Source: Burkholderia sp. SRS-46 | Lineage (GTDB): Bacteria; Pseudomonadota; Gammaproteobacteria; Burkholderiales; Burkholderiaceae | Reading direction: 5' to 3' | Assembly: GCF_004343775.1 (NCBI RefSeq) | Contig: NZ_PTXL01000002.1 | Location: 310,001 to 374,000, forward strand | DNA length: 64,000 bases | In this document: piece after piece, positions 1 to 9,975 of the stretch | How the letters are laid out: the number at the start of each line of letters is the position of its first letter | Position numbering within the stretch: position 1 is the first letter of the stretch | Program-made: the position numbers and the translations under genes | The notes under the pieces: generated by a model | Told to the model about the DNA's origin: nothing | The model's input: the letters and a program-made list of their open reading frames with translations, nothing else | Database searches by the model: none

Positions 1-185
1 GGCATCGGCTTGTCGAGGCCGAGATCCGCCCGCACCAGCGCGACCGTCGCGTCGTCGGCCTCCGGTCCCGCCGCGAGCCGCGCGGGATCGCCCGGCAGCA
101 GGTGCACGAACAGAAACACCAGCACCGCGACGATCGCGAGGGTCGGCAGCAGGCCGGTCAGTCGCTTGACGATGAAATTCAGCAT
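1..185 (-). CDS. gsiC: Peptide/glutathione ABC transporter permease, N-terminal part
   Basis: Only the first 61 or so codons are inside the window; the gene continues past the left edge. The visible N-terminus is a short basic stretch followed by one long hydrophobic segment and an LLPGDPA motif, which is the usual start of DppB/OppB/GsiC-type inner-membrane permeases. It follows the gsiB gene on the same strand after 34 bases, so it belongs to the same transcript. The start at 185 is the only ATG that opens the hydrophobic segment. Assignment to GsiC rather than another Dpp/Opp permease rests on the iaaA-gsiA-gsiB context. Confidence 0.85.
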   Translation of the reverse strand, partial: MLNFIVKRLTGLLPTLAIVAVLVFLFVHLLPGDPARLAAGPEADDATVALVRADLGLDKPM

Positions 186-219
186 GAGGACACCCAACCG
201 TAGCGGCGCGCGAACGCGC

Positions 220-1782
220 TCATTTCACCGAAATCTCGTCGAAGTTGAACGAGCCGTCCGGCATCACGTACATCCCCTGCAGGCGCTTGCTGCGCGCATA
301 GACGATCTTCTCCTGCACGAGGAAGATCCACGGCGCATCGGCCCACACCTGCTTCTGCGCATCGGTGTAGAGCGCAGCCTTCTTCGTGCGGTCGGTGGTT
401 TCGAGCGCCTTCGCGAGATCGTCGTCGACGAGGCCGTTCTTGTAGTACGCGGTGTTGTAGAGCTTCGGCGGCAGCGACGCCGACGCGAGCAGCGGCGAGA
501 GCGCCCAGTTCGCCTCGCCGGTCGACGCCGACCAGCCCGAGTAGTACATCCGCACCGGCGCGGCGGCCGGATCCTGCGCGCTTTCGACCTTCGCGACGCG
601 CTCGCCGGCCTCGAGCGCCTGCACCTGCACCTTCACGCCGACCTGCGCGAGCTGCTGCTGGACGAACTGGATCAGCTTCTGCGCGGTGGTGTGGTTGTAC
701 GCGGACCAGAGCGTCGACTCGAAGCCGTTCGGATAGCCGGCCTCCTTCAGCAGCGCGCGCGCCTTGGCCGGATCGTACGGCCACGGGCCGAGCTTCGTCG
801 CGTACTCGACGCCCACCGGCGCGACGCCCGTCTGCGGCGTCGCATAGCCGGCGAACACGACCTTCGCGAGCGCTTCCTTGTTGACCGCGTAGTTCAGCGC
901 CTGGCGCACCTTCGGATTGTCGAACGGCTTCTTCTGCGTGTTCAGCGAGATGTAGCGCTGGATGATCGACGGCCGCTCGATCAGGTCGACCTTCGGATTG
1001 CTCTTCAGGTCGGCCGCCTGCTCGAACGGAATCGTGAACGCGAAATCGGCCTCGCCGGTCTTGATCAGCGCGGCGCGCGTGTTGTTGTCGACCACCGGCT
1101 TCCAGTCGATCGTGTCGACCTTCGGGTAGCCCTTCTTCCAGTAGCCGGCGAACTTCTTCACCTTCATGTCGTCGGTCTGCTTCCATTCGACGAACTCGAA
1201 CGGGCCCGTGCCGACCGGATGCAGCGACACGTCGCGGCCCCACTTCTTCAGCGCGGCCGGCGAAATCATCACCGCCGACGGGTGCGCGAGCGTGTTGATG
1301 AACGCGGAGAACGGCTCGCGCAGCGTGAACTTCACCGTGGTCGGATCGACCACCTCGGTCTTCTCGATCACGCGAAACAGCCCGTAGCGCTTCAGCTTGC
1401 TCGCCGGATCGGTCACGCGGTCGAAGTTCGCCTTCACCGCGGCGGCGTTGAAGTCGGTGCCGTCGTGGAACTTCACGCCCTGGCGCAGCTTGACCGTGTA
1501 GACCATCGCGTCCGGCGACGCCTGGTAGCCCGTCGCGAGCACGTTGACGAGCTTCATGTCCTTGTCGAAGCCGAACAGCCCTTCGTAGAACGACTTGACG
1601 ACGGCCTGCGACACCGTGTCGTTCGCGTCGTACGGGTCCATCGTCGTGAACGTCGAATACACCGCAACGACCACGTTCTGCTGCGCGAACGCGGGCCACG
1701 CGACCGACAGCGCGAATGCGCCTGCGCTCGCGACGACCAGCGCGCGGGGACGGAACGACGGGAACGAATGCGGCTTGTTCAT
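220..1782 (-). CDS. gsiB: Periplasmic glutathione/peptide-binding protein
   Basis: A 520-residue family 5 solute-binding protein that captures glutathione or short peptides in the periplasm for the GsiCD permeases. Residues 1-32 form a Sec signal peptide ending in AFAQQ; the mature part has the SBP_bac_5 layout, including the conserved stretch [13 protein letters not shown] near residue 100. The ATG at 1782 is preferred over the upstream in-frame ATG at 1893 because it begins the signal peptide and is preceded by CAGGAG. It sits between gsiA and gsiC in the operon. Substrate is inferred from synteny with E. coli iaaA-gsiABCD; other dipeptides are possible. Confidence 0.9.
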   Translation of the reverse strand: MNKPHSFPSFRPRALVVASAGAFALSVAWPAFAQQNVVVAVYSTFTTMDPYDANDTVSQAVVKSFYEGLFGFDKDMKLVNVLATGYQASPDAMVYTVKLRQGVKFHDGTDFNAAAVKANFDRVTDPASKLKRYGLFRVIEKTEVVDPTTVKFTLREPFSAFINTLAHPSAVMISPAALKKWGRDVSLHPVGTGPFEFVEWKQTDDMKVKKFAGYWKKGYPKVDTIDWKPVVDNNTRAALIKTGEADFAFTIPFEQAADLKSNPKVDLIERPSIIQRYISLNTQKKPFDNPKVRQALNYAVNKEALAKVVFAGYATPQTGVAPVGVEYATKLGPWPYDPAKARALLKEAGYPNGFESTLWSAYNHTTAQKLIQFVQQQLAQVGVKVQVQALEAGERVAKVESAQDPAAAPVRMYYSGWSASTGEANWALSPLLASASLPPKLYNTAYYKNGLVDDDLAKALETTDRTKKAALYTDAQKQVWADAPWIFLVQEKIVYARSKRLQGMYVMPDGSFNFDEISVK

Positions 1783-1909
1783 GGTGCTGGGCTCCTGTGG
1801 ATGGTTCGGTGACGCGTGGTGGGAATCGCGGAACGACTGTGCCCGCTCCGGGAAAAAACGCCGCTGCCTGGCGCGTGCGCAACTGCGGTCCATATGGCCT
1901 CCTCGTGCG

Positions 1910-3826
1910 TCAATACGCGCCGCCGACGCGGTGCGTCGCGACGAAGTGATCGGGGCCGACCGCGACGAGCGGCGCGACCGCCGGCTCGTCGCCGGCCGCG
2001 CGAATCGGGCTCGGCACCTCGTCCGCCGCGAGCTGGCGCGGCGCGTGGCGGCGCGCGGGGTCGGCCACGGGCACCGCGCTCATCAGCTTCTTCGTGTACG
2101 GATGCTGCGGCGCCTCGAACACCGCGCGGCGCGGGCCGATCTCGACGATCTGGCCGAGATACATCACCGCGACGCGATGGCTGATGCGCTCGACCACCGC
2201 CATGTCGTGCGAGATGAACAGGTACGCGACGCCCAGCTCGCGCTGCAGGTCGAGCATCAGGTTGACGATCTGCGCCTGCACCGACACATCGAGCGCGGAC
2301 ACCGATTCGTCGGCGATCACGACCTTCGGGTTCAGCGCGAGCGCGCGCGCGATCGCGATCCGCTGGCGCTGCCCGCCGGAGAATTCGTGCGGATAGCGGC
2401 GCGCAGCCTCGGCCGGCAGCCCGACCCGGTCGAGCAGCCAGTCGACCCGCGCCTGCGCGGCCTTGCCCGTCGCGACCCCGTGCACGAGCAGCGGCTCCAT
2501 GATCGAGAAGCCGACCGTGAGCCGCGGGTTCAGCGAGGCGAACGGATCCTGGAAGATGAACTGGATATTGCGGCGCAGCGCCTGCAGGTCGGCGCCCTTC
2601 ATCGCGCTGATGTCGCGTCCGTCGAATTCGATCGAGCCGCTTTGCGATTCGACGAGGCGTAGCAGCGAGCGGCCGGTCGTCGACTTGCCGCAGCCCGACT
2701 CGCCGACGAGCGCGAGCGTCTCGCCCGCGCGCAGCTCGAAGCTGACGCGTTCGACCGCATGCACGTATTGCGACACGCGGCCGAACAGGCCGCTCTTGAC
2801 CGGGAAGCGCGTGACGAGATCGCGCACGCGCAGCACCGGCGGCGCGGCGGCATCGACCGGCGGCTGGGCGCGCGCGGCCGCTGCGGCCGCGTCGTCGGCA
2901 GCGGCCGGCGCGGCTTCGGCACCGGCTGCGCCTTCCACCTTCAGCAGCGGGAATTTCTCCGGCACGTCGGTGCCCTGCATCGAACCGAGCTTCGGCACGG
3001 CCGCGAGCAGCGCACGCGTGTAGCGGTGCTCGGGCGCGGCGAAGATGCGCGGCGCGGCGCCCTCCTCGACCTTCTCGCCGCGATACATGACGAGCACGCG
3101 ATCGGCCACTTCGGCAACCACGCCCATGTCGTGCGTGATGAACACCACGCCCATGTTCATCTCGTCCTGCAGGCCGCGGATCAATTGCAGGATCTGCGCC
3201 TGGATCGTCACGTCGAGCGCGGTCGTCGGCTCGTCGGCGATCAGCAGCGCGGGCCGGCACGACAGCGCCATCGCGATCATCACACGCTGCCGCATCCCGC
3301 CGGACAGCTGGTGCGGATAGCGCGCGAACACGCGGCGCGCCTCCGGGATGCGCACCAGGTCGAGCAGGCGCAGCGCCTCGGCGCGCGCATCCGCGGCGGA
3401 TTTCGACTGGTGCAGCGCGATCGCCTCACTGATCTGGTCGCCGACCGTGAACACCGGATTGAGCGACGTCATCGGCTCCTGGAAGATCATCGCGATGTCC
3501 GCGCCGCGCACGCCGCGCATGGTCGAGGCGCTCGCCCGCGCGAGGTCGAGCTGCGTGCCGTTGCGCCGCCGGAACGCGATCCGGCCTTGCGTGATCGTGC
3601 CGCCGCCGTGCTCGACGAGCCGCATCAGCGCGAGCGACGTGACCGACTTGCCGGAGCCGGACTCGCCGACGATCGCGAGCGTCTCGCCGCGGTCGACGTG
3701 GAAGGACACGCCGCGCACCGCGTCGAACGTCTCGCCTTCGCGGCTGAACGTGACCGACAGGTCGTCGACCGCGACGACCCGCTGTTCGGGCATGGCGGGC
3801 GCGGGCGGGGTTCGGTTCGACGTCAT
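1910..3826 (-). CDS. gsiA: Glutathione/peptide ABC transporter, double ATP-binding protein
   Basis: A 638-residue cytoplasmic ATPase with two complete ABC domains in tandem, as in GsiA and unlike the separate OppD/OppF pair. Walker A motifs are GESGSGKS at residues 54-61 and GESGCGKS in the second half; signature motifs LSGGMRQR and FSGGQRQR follow, each with a Walker B ending in DEP or DES. An Ala/Pro-rich linker joins the halves. It drives import through GsiCD. The gene lies 33 bases downstream of iaaA and 127 bases upstream of gsiB on the same strand. Confidence 0.92.
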   Translation of the reverse strand: MTSNRTPPAPAMPEQRVVAVDDLSVTFSREGETFDAVRGVSFHVDRGETLAIVGESGSGKSVTSLALMRLVEHGGGTITQGRIAFRRRNGTQLDLARASASTMRGVRGADIAMIFQEPMTSLNPVFTVGDQISEAIALHQSKSAADARAEALRLLDLVRIPEARRVFARYPHQLSGGMRQRVMIAMALSCRPALLIADEPTTALDVTIQAQILQLIRGLQDEMNMGVVFITHDMGVVAEVADRVLVMYRGEKVEEGAAPRIFAAPEHRYTRALLAAVPKLGSMQGTDVPEKFPLLKVEGAAGAEAAPAAADDAAAAAARAQPPVDAAAPPVLRVRDLVTRFPVKSGLFGRVSQYVHAVERVSFELRAGETLALVGESGCGKSTTGRSLLRLVESQSGSIEFDGRDISAMKGADLQALRRNIQFIFQDPFASLNPRLTVGFSIMEPLLVHGVATGKAAQARVDWLLDRVGLPAEAARRYPHEFSGGQRQRIAIARALALNPKVVIADESVSALDVSVQAQIVNLMLDLQRELGVAYLFISHDMAVVERISHRVAVMYLGQIVEIGPRRAVFEAPQHPYTKKLMSAVPVADPARRHAPRQLAADEVPSPIRAAGDEPAVAPLVAVGPDHFVATHRVGGAY

Positions 3827-3859
3827 GCGTGCATCTCCTGCAGGCCGAGCGGCGCGGGC

Positions 3860-4852
3860 TCAGGCCGCGTCATCGCGATAGATCCCGACGACGGGCGCGG
3901 CGCCGACCCGGGCGTAGCCGCGATACATCCCTTCGGTGTTGAACGGCATCGCGACGTTGCCGTGCGCATCGACCGCGATGATCCCGCCGCGGCCCGCGAT
4001 GCGCGGCAGCTTGTTCATCACGACGTCGTGCGCCGCGTCCCGCAGCGACGTGCCGCGGTAGGCGATCTGCGCGGCGACGTCGTGCGCGGTGGCGAGGCGG
4101 ATGAACATCTCGCCGGTGCCGGTCGACGACACCGCGCAGGTCGCGTCGTCCGCATAGCAGCCCGCGCCGATGATCGGCGAATCGCCGACCCGCCCCGGCT
4201 GCTTGTTGGTGATCCCGCCCGTCGACGTCGCCGCCGCGACGTGGCCGTGCAGGTCGCACGCGACCGCGCCGACGGTGCCGTGCTTGCGGTCCGGGTCGAG
4301 CGGCTCGGGCAGGCGCGGCGCGCCGTCGCCGAACGCGAAGGTCGCGGCGTCGTGATCGAGCAGCGCGCCCGCGGCGTCGCGCGCCTTGAGCCACTGTGCG
4401 TGGCGCGCGTCGGTACCGAAATAGCCCGGCTCGACGAGCTCCAGCCCTTGCGCGGCCGCGAACGCGTCGGCACCCGCGCCGGCGAACAGCACGTGCTCGC
4501 TCGCCTCCATCACGCGCCGCGCGGCGAGCACCGGATTGCGCACGCGCGTCGCGCAGCACACCGCGCCGGCGGCGAGCGTCGCGCCGTCCATGATCGCGGC
4601 GTCCAGCTCGTGCGTGCCGTCGGCCGTATACACCGCGCCGCGCCCCGCGTTGAACAGCGGACAGTCCTCGAGCATCCGCACCGCGACGGTCACGGCGTCG
4701 AGCGCGCTGCCGCCGTCGGCGAGCACCGCCTGCGCGGCGCGCAGGATCGCCGCCAGCTCGGCGCGGTATTGCAGTTCGGTGTCGGTGTTCATCGCATTGC
4801 GCAGGATCGTGCCTGCGCCGCCGTGAATCGCCACGATCGCGGGTGAAGTCAT
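3860..4852 (-). CDS. iaaA: Isoaspartyl peptidase / L-asparaginase (Ntn hydrolase)
   Basis: A 330-residue plant-type asparaginase that cleaves isoaspartyl dipeptides and asparagine. As an N-terminal nucleophile hydrolase it should self-process before Thr193 in the motif KHGTVGAV, leaving Thr as catalytic nucleophile; the downstream TSTGG around 209-213 matches the substrate-binding region. The start overlaps the stop of the RpiR regulator by four bases (ATGA), indicating translational coupling. Its place before gsiABC suggests that imported peptides are hydrolysed by this enzyme. Confidence 0.93.
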   Translation of the reverse strand: MTSPAIVAIHGGAGTILRNAMNTDTELQYRAELAAILRAAQAVLADGGSALDAVTVAVRMLEDCPLFNAGRGAVYTADGTHELDAAIMDGATLAAGAVCCATRVRNPVLAARRVMEASEHVLFAGAGADAFAAAQGLELVEPGYFGTDARHAQWLKARDAAGALLDHDAATFAFGDGAPRLPEPLDPDRKHGTVGAVACDLHGHVAAATSTGGITNKQPGRVGDSPIIGAGCYADDATCAVSSTGTGEMFIRLATAHDVAAQIAYRGTSLRDAAHDVVMNKLPRIAGRGGIIAVDAHGNVAMPFNTEGMYRGYARVGAAPVVGIYRDDAA

Positions 4853-5793
4853 GCTTTCCTTGAACGAGAGGAGGAAGGGTTCGTATCAGGCAGCGCGGGC
4901 AGCGGCTGCGTGAGCCAGGGCAACAGGAATTCGGTCATCTCGGCCGCCGCCTTCGCGGAACGGTGCGTGCGCAGCGCGACCGCGTCGATCAGCGCCTCGA
5001 TCATCGCGAGCACGGCCGCCTCCGACGTGGCCGCGAAGCGCCGGTGCGCGCTCACGTAAAGCGTCAGCGACGCAATCGGCGCGAGCGGCGAATCCGGGCC
5101 GTCGGTCAGCGCGAGCACCTGCGCGCCGCGCGCGGCCGCGCGGCGGGCCAGCTCCATCGTGTCCTCGACGTAGCGCGGAAACGCGATCGCGATCACGAGG
5201 TCGCGCGCGTCGGCCGTATACAGGCGCCGCGCCGCGTGCGACGGGCCTCCGAGCAGCGCGAGGGACTGCACGTCGTCGTGACAGACCGACAGGCCGTGCT
5301 CCATCAGCCCCGCGAGAAACGCGCTCGATCCCGCGCCGAGGATCAGCACCCGGCGCGCGGCAACGATCGCCTCGACCGCCGCCTCGACCTGCGGCGCGTT
5401 CAGTTGCGCGCGCGTGTGCTCGAGGTTCTCCACCGCCTGGTCGAACACCGCGTCGATCCATGCGGCACCGCGCACGCCGGCTTCGTGTTCCTGCGCGGAG
5501 CGCAGCCGCTCGACCGGCCCGAGCGTCGCCTCGAAGCCGCGCACGAGCGCCGCGCGCATCGTCGGGTAGCCGTCGAAGCCGAGCGCCTTCGCGAAGCGGT
5601 TCGCGGTGGCGATCGATGCGTTCACCGCCTGCGCGAGTTCGTCGATCCGCATCGTCGCCGCGCGGAACGGGTTCGCGAGCACGTATTCGCCCATGCGCCG
5701 GTGAATCGGCGTCAGTGCCGGCATCGCGGCCGCGATGCGGGCGGCAATCGAAGGTTCGGCGTCGGACGTGGCGGGTGGAGGCAGCGGCGGCAT
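4849..5793 (-). CDS. MurR/RpiR family transcriptional regulator
   Basis: A 314-residue regulator with an N-terminal RpiR-type helix-turn-helix (roughly residues 20-95, including NASIATANRFAKALGF) and a C-terminal SIS sugar-isomerase fold (about 130-270, with LGAGSSAFLAG). SIS domains in this family bind phosphosugars or other small effectors. It is the first gene of the rpiR-iaaA-gsiABC operon and very likely controls that operon itself; the effector is unknown. The C-terminal TQPLPALPDTNP tail is low-complexity. Confidence 0.9.
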   Translation of the reverse strand: MPPLPPPATSDAEPSIAARIAAAMPALTPIHRRMGEYVLANPFRAATMRIDELAQAVNASIATANRFAKALGFDGYPTMRAALVRGFEATLGPVERLRSAQEHEAGVRGAAWIDAVFDQAVENLEHTRAQLNAPQVEAAVEAIVAARRVLILGAGSSAFLAGLMEHGLSVCHDDVQSLALLGGPSHAARRLYTADARDLVIAIAFPRYVEDTMELARRAAARGAQVLALTDGPDSPLAPIASLTLYVSAHRRFAATSEAAVLAMIEALIDAVALRTHRSAKAAAEMTEFLLPWLTQPLPALPDTNPSSSRSRKA

Positions 5794-5822
5794 ACGGGCG
5801 GGCGCGTCGGCAGTCGGGTGAT

Positions 5823-5875
5823 TGAAAGTGAAAGTAAACTTACACTCGCCACATTAGGAAAAAAATAAACTTTCA
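5823..5875. promoter_or_regulatory. Probable RpiR operator / gsi operon promoter region
   Basis: An AT-rich island in GC-rich DNA directly upstream of rpiR. TGAAAGT at 5823-5829 is matched by its inverted copy ACTTTCA at 5869-5875, and AAGT-AA-ACTT forms a small dyad at 5832-5841. GAAA...TTTC dyads are typical of RpiR-family sites. Autoregulation is inferred. Confidence 0.5.
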
Positions 5876-5935
5876 TCGCCTCGGGAAATCCCCGATATGA
5901 CGGGGCTTCGCGGGCGTGCCGGCCTCGTCGCCGGC

Positions 5936-5990
5936 GGCACGTTTCGTGCCGGAAAATCTGTCTAATTGCTTTCAATATTCCGGATTTTCC
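5936..5990. other. Two inverted repeats in the 5.8-6.1 kb intergenic region
   Basis: GGCACG-TTT-CGTGCC forms a tight hairpin at 5936-5950, followed by GGAAAATC (5951-5958) and its inverted copy GATTTTCC (5983-5990). No gene was recognised between 5876 and 6118. The elements may be an operator or leader structure for the small genes downstream; function is unknown. Confidence 0.4.
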
Positions 5991-6118
5991 TGCATTGCCC
6001 CTCGTCGTCGCCCCGCACGCCGCTCGTCCACGATCTTCCGCGGCGCGATTTGATCTGCGCCGCGCGCCCACGTTTACGGGATCATCACGTTCTTCGACGA
6101 CGGGCAAATGGAGGCGGA

Positions 6119-6178
6119 ATGACGGATGGTTTCCAGTCGGCGGGCGCAGCCGAGCGACGGCACGGAGGTGCGCGATGA
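6119..6178 (+). CDS. Possible 19-residue leader peptide coupled to the next gene
   Basis: A 20-codon frame with a strong GGAGG ribosome-binding site at 6110-6114, four bases before its ATG. Its TGA overlaps the ATG of the following membrane protein gene as ATGA. The peptide (begins MTDGFQSAG, ends RRHGGAR) has no known match in memory. The arrangement looks like translational coupling, but such short frames arise by chance in GC-rich DNA. Confidence 0.35.
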   Translation: MTDGFQSAGAAERRHGGAR

Positions 6179-6489
6179 GCGGCGTGTCGCACGATCTCGT
6201 CGGCGACACCATCGCGCTGGGTACGCTCGCGCTGCTGTACGTCGCCGGGCTCGGACTCGCGCTGTGGCGAATCCGCGCGGCCGGACGGCGCGGCAAGGTC
6301 TACTGGGCCGTCTGCGCGGCGCTGCTGCTCGGCGGCGCGGGCGCGATGTTCGCCGGGCAGTCGCCCGAAGCGGATGCCGGCGAAATGCCGGCCGGCTTCG
6401 CGCTCGGCGTCGAAGCGACCCTCGCCGGGCTGGCGATGGTCGCGGCCGGATGCGCGTGGCTGATGCTGCGCGCGCGACGAGAGCCTTAG
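6175..6489 (+). CDS. Small three-helix membrane protein, unknown function
   Basis: A 104-residue protein I do not recognise. Three hydrophobic segments are visible, at about residues 10-31, 42-60 and 77-97, separated by a basic loop (RIRAAGRRGK) and an acidic loop (SPEADAGE), so it should sit in the inner membrane. The ATG at 6175 has GGAGG eight bases upstream. It is convergent with the hydrolase gene that follows; a GC-rich hairpin lies between the stops. Confidence 0.65.
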   Translation: MSGVSHDLVGDTIALGTLALLYVAGLGLALWRIRAAGRRGKVYWAVCAALLLGGAGAMFAGQSPEADAGEMPAGFALGVEATLAGLAMVAAGCAWLMLRARREP

Positions 6490-6510
6490 GCCCGGACGGA
6501 CGATCCGGGC
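6490..6510. terminator. Candidate bidirectional terminator hairpin
   Basis: GCCCGGA at 6490-6496 pairs with TCCGGGC at 6504-6510 across a seven-base loop, exactly between two convergent stop codons. There is no T-tract, so strength is uncertain. Confidence 0.45.
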
Positions 6511-6513
6511 GCG

Positions 6514-7326
6514 CTACGCCGGCGCGTCGCCCAGAAAGGCCAGCATCGCCGCATTGAACCGGCCCGGCCGCTGCAGCGGCGCGAAATGGCTGACGCCCGG
6601 CAGGGTCGTCAGCGTCGCGCCCGGAACGGTCCGGGCGAGATAAGCCGCATGCTCGGGCAGGATGAATTCGTCATGCTCGCCCAGTACGATCGCGACGGGC
6701 ACCGTAATCGCGCCGAGATCGCGCGCGCTGTAGTCCGGCTGCGTCCGCATCATCTCGCTGACGGCGGCCACGAACGGCTCGAAGCCGTCCGGCGTGGCCG
6801 ACAGGCTCGCGTAGTCCTGCCGGTGCCGCGCGAAGCAGCGGTCGATCACCGCGTTCGGCGCCATCTCCCGGGTGCCGCTCGGATCCATGTTGCAGGCGAA
6901 GAAGAACACCCGCTCGACGCGGGCGGGTACCCGCGCGGCGAGCACGAGCGCGATGCACGCGCCGTCGCTCCAGCCGACGAAGCGCGCGCGGTCGATGCCG
7001 AGCGCATCCATCACCGCGAGCACGTCCGAGGCCATCCGCTCATAGGAATACGGCCGGCCGTCGCGCGTGCTGCGGCCGTGGCCGCGGCTGTCGACCAGCA
7101 CCGCGCGATAGCCGGCCGACACGACGGCCGGCACCTGGTAGCCCCAGTTGCCCGCATGGCCGAGGCCACCGTGCAGCAGGATCACCGGCGGGCCGTCGCC
7201 GTACGACGCGTGCCAGATGCGCGCGCCGTCGTGCTCCACCCAGCCCTCGACATCGGCGCGCGGCAGCGGCGCGGCACCCTGCCCGGCGAACCGGACGAGA
7301 TCGTCATCCTCGATCTTCGCGCTCAT
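6514..7326 (-). CDS. Alpha/beta-fold hydrolase
   Basis: A 270-residue cytoplasmic alpha/beta hydrolase. An oxyanion-hole motif LLHGGLGHAGN is followed by the nucleophile elbow GWSDGA (Ser nucleophile), an Asp in GEHDEF and the catalytic His in GVSHFAP. Substrate cannot be told from sequence; relatives include esterases, haloperoxidase-like enzymes and dienelactone-type hydrolases. The ATG at 7326 starts the folded domain. The methyltransferase gene lies 92 bases upstream on the same strand and may be co-transcribed. Confidence 0.85.
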   Translation of the reverse strand: MSAKIEDDDLVRFAGQGAAPLPRADVEGWVEHDGARIWHASYGDGPPVILLHGGLGHAGNWGYQVPAVVSAGYRAVLVDSRGHGRSTRDGRPYSYERMASDVLAVMDALGIDRARFVGWSDGACIALVLAARVPARVERVFFFACNMDPSGTREMAPNAVIDRCFARHRQDYASLSATPDGFEPFVAAVSEMMRTQPDYSARDLGAITVPVAIVLGEHDEFILPEHAAYLARTVPGATLTTLPGVSHFAPLQRPGRFNAAMLAFLGDAPA

Positions 7327-7418
7327 CGTTGTCCTTCTGTCAGGCGAAGCTGAAAGAAGCGATTGTAGTGCGCATTCGCGGCGCGATCGCGCCAACCGGC
7401 CGACCGGCCGCCGGCCGT

Positions 7419-8270
7419 CTACGCGGCGCGCCGGTGCGCGCCGATCATCCAGCACGCCGCATCGAAGCGCAGTTCGTCGCCGTGCACGTACGGCGCGAAC
7501 GCGGCGCACATCGTGTCGACCACGCGCGCGCGCGTCGCGTCGTCCACGTCGCGCAGCGCGATACCGACGGGCCCGAGCCGCGACACGTAGTCGGCCAGCG
7601 CATGCGTCGGCAGCACGCATTGCACGTCGATCGGCCGAATGCCGATATCGGCCCAGCCGCCGGCTTCGAGGATCGACGCGACCCGCGCCCGGTCGCCGAA
7701 CCCGAACTGCCCCGGCGCACCGGGCACGCGGGGCGGCAAGCCCGGCAGCAGCGGCGCGGCGGCGCGCTCGGCGGTCGTCATGAACGGGTTGTCCGGCGCG
7801 CCGCGCCACGCGATCGCGCACAGCCGCGCATCGTCGGCCGCCGCGAGCCGCAGGTTCGCGAACGCGCGAACCGGATCGTCGAAGAACATCACGCCGAGAC
7901 GCGACACGATCAGGTCGAAGCGCGCGTCGCCGAACGCGTGCGTCTGCGCGTCCGCGCGGATGAAGTCGGCGTCGACACGTTCGCGCGCGGCGCGCAAGCG
8001 CGCCGCGTCGAGCATCGGCGCCGACACGTCGATGCCCGTGCAGCGCACCTGCGCGCCGAGCCGACGGGCAATGGCGACCGTCACCGCGCCGGTGCCGCAG
8101 CCGACGTCCAGCACCCGCCGTGCCGACGTGGCGACGGCCGCTTCGACGAGCAGTTGCTCGAACGGCTCGAACATCCCGTCGAGCACGGCCTGCGTGTCGA
8201 CCCATGCGCGACCGGTCGGGCCGTTCCAGAGCGCGGCCTGCTCGTCGTTGGCTGACTGGGGGTGGCTCAT
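7419..8270 (-). CDS. Class I SAM-dependent methyltransferase
   Basis: A 283-residue methyltransferase of the UbiE/Methyltransf_25 type. Motif I is VLDVGCGTGAVT near residue 60, followed by GIDVSAPML (motif post-I acidic residue) and a FDLIVSRLGVMFF stretch. The ATG at 8270 is preceded by AGGAAAAC and is preferred to the upstream in-frame ATG at 8369. Substrate is unknown. The gene is divergent from the lipoprotein phosphatase, with 232 bases between starts. Confidence 0.83.
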   Translation of the reverse strand: MSHPQSANDEQAALWNGPTGRAWVDTQAVLDGMFEPFEQLLVEAAVATSARRVLDVGCGTGAVTVAIARRLGAQVRCTGIDVSAPMLDAARLRAARERVDADFIRADAQTHAFGDARFDLIVSRLGVMFFDDPVRAFANLRLAAADDARLCAIAWRGAPDNPFMTTAERAAAPLLPGLPPRVPGAPGQFGFGDRARVASILEAGGWADIGIRPIDVQCVLPTHALADYVSRLGPVGIALRDVDDATRARVVDTMCAAFAPYVHGDELRFDAACWMIGAHRRAA

Positions 8271-8502
8271 GATGTTTTCCTGTTGATGCCCTCGGAGGGC
8301 GAATCGACAGTGTGCTGCTTCAAGCCGGCTTGAGGTCAAGTAGCGCTGGCCTCGCGTGTCGCCTCTCATCGCGACCCGCCATCGATCGCCGAATCGCGCA
8401 AAATGCGCGAACGGCGCGGCGCATCGCGCGCACCCGCCGTTTCGGTTTCACATTTCTTACATTCGTGTTGCGTATGTTGACGGCTTTCCAACGGTGACCT
8501 CC

Positions 8503-9975
8503 ATGCGACGACTCTCCCTGCGCGCCATGCCGGCGCGCCTTGCCTCGCTCGCGGCGATCGCGGCCCTCGCGACGCTGTCCGCGTGCTCGAACCACATCGA
8601 TACGCCCGCCGATCCGGCCAGCGCCGCGATCAACGTGCAGGCCGCGTGGGTCGAGATCGGCGACGCGAACCAGGCGATCGCGCGCGTGATCACGAACTTC
8701 AGCCCGGCCTCGGCCGGCGATCCGCCCTGCCCGCAGCTCGTCGTGGACGGCAAGGTGTCGCGGATGACGCTGCGCGCCGGCACGGCCACCGCGCCGCAGC
8801 GCACGACCGCGAGCGACCCGGCGGACTCGAAGCCGTCGAGCTTCCCGGTGTCGGTCTGCGAAGCCGCGCTGCCTGCGGACGCGCAGAGCGCGAGCGTCGC
8901 GGGCCGCGCGCTGCCGCTGCCGAAGGCACAGCCGCAGCGCATCGCGATCCTCGCCGACACCGGCTGCCGGATGAAGAAAGCCGACAACGCATGGCAGGCG
9001 TGCAACGACGCATCGGTCTGGCCGTTCGACACGATCGCCGCGAGCGTCGCGAAGCTGTCGCCGGATCTCGTGCTGCACGTCGGCGACTATCACTACCGCG
9101 AGAACGCGTGCCCGCCGGACATCGCCGGCTGCAAGGACAGCCCGTGGGGCTACGGCTGGGATGCGTGGCAGGCCGACCTGTTCCGCCCGGCCGCGCCGCT
9201 GTTCGCGGCGGCGCCGTGGGTGGTCGTGCGCGGCAACCACGAGGAATGCGCGCGCGCGGGCCAGGGCTGGTTCCGCTTCCTCGACCCGCGTCCGTACAGC
9301 GACGCGCGCTCGTGCAACGACCCGGCCAACGACGGCAACGCGAACTACTCGGAGCCGTATGCGGTGTCGCTCGGCAGCGGCTCGCAGGTGATCGTGTTCG
9401 ACACCGCGAAGGTCGGGCGCGCTGCGCTGAAGACGACCGACACGCAATTCCAGATCTACCAGAAGCAATTCCAGACGGTGGCCGCGCTCGCGTCGAAGGC
9501 CGGCATGACGACGACGATCTTCACCAACCATCACCCGATCCTCGCATTCGCGCCGATCGCGGGCAGCACGCCCGCGCCGGGCAACCTCGCGCTGCAATCG
9601 GTGATGTCGAGCCTCAACGCGCAGGCGTACTACCCGCCCGGCGTGCACGTCGCGCTGCACGGCCACGTGCACGACTTCCAGGCGATCAACTTCGCGTCCG
9701 GCCACCCGGCGACGATCGTCTCCGGCAACGGCGGCGACAACCTCGACGTCGCGCTGCCCGACCCGTTCCCGGCCGCGCTGACGCCCGCGCCCGGCGCGGT
9801 CATCGACAAGCTGTCGCACAACAACAGCTTCGGCTTCCTGATGATGGAGCGCCGCCCCGCGCCGACGACGGGCTGGGTGTTCCGTGCGTACTCGGCCGCC
9901 GGCAAGCTGCTCGCGTCGTGCACCCAGGCCGGCACGACGCTCGCCTGCGACAAGACGGGGTTCATCGCGCCGTGA
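8503..9975 (+). CDS. Metallophosphoesterase lipoprotein
   Basis: A 490-residue calcineurin-like phosphatase exported as a lipoprotein: the first 27 residues are a signal peptide ending in a lipobox (TLSAC). The two-metal site is complete: AILADTGCR, HVGDYHYR, VVRGNHEE, TNHHP and HGHVHDF in order. The start is the ATG that begins the signal peptide; no strong Shine-Dalgarno is seen. Its TGA overlaps the GTG of the following di-haem protein gene (GTGA), so the two are translated together. Substrate is unknown. Confidence 0.85.
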   Translation: MRRLSLRAMPARLASLAAIAALATLSACSNHIDTPADPASAAINVQAAWVEIGDANQAIARVITNFSPASAGDPPCPQLVVDGKVSRMTLRAGTATAPQRTTASDPADSKPSSFPVSVCEAALPADAQSASVAGRALPLPKAQPQRIAILADTGCRMKKADNAWQACNDASVWPFDTIAASVAKLSPDLVLHVGDYHYRENACPPDIAGCKDSPWGYGWDAWQADLFRPAAPLFAAAPWVVVRGNHEECARAGQGWFRFLDPRPYSDARSCNDPANDGNANYSEPYAVSLGSGSQVIVFDTAKVGRAALKTTDTQFQIYQKQFQTVAALASKAGMTTTIFTNHHPILAFAPIAGSTPAPGNLALQSVMSSLNAQAYYPPGVHVALHGHVHDFQAINFASGHPATIVSGNGGDNLDVALPDPFPAALTPAPGAVIDKLSHNNSFGFLMMERRPAPTTGWVFRAYSAAGKLLASCTQAGTTLACDKTGFIAP

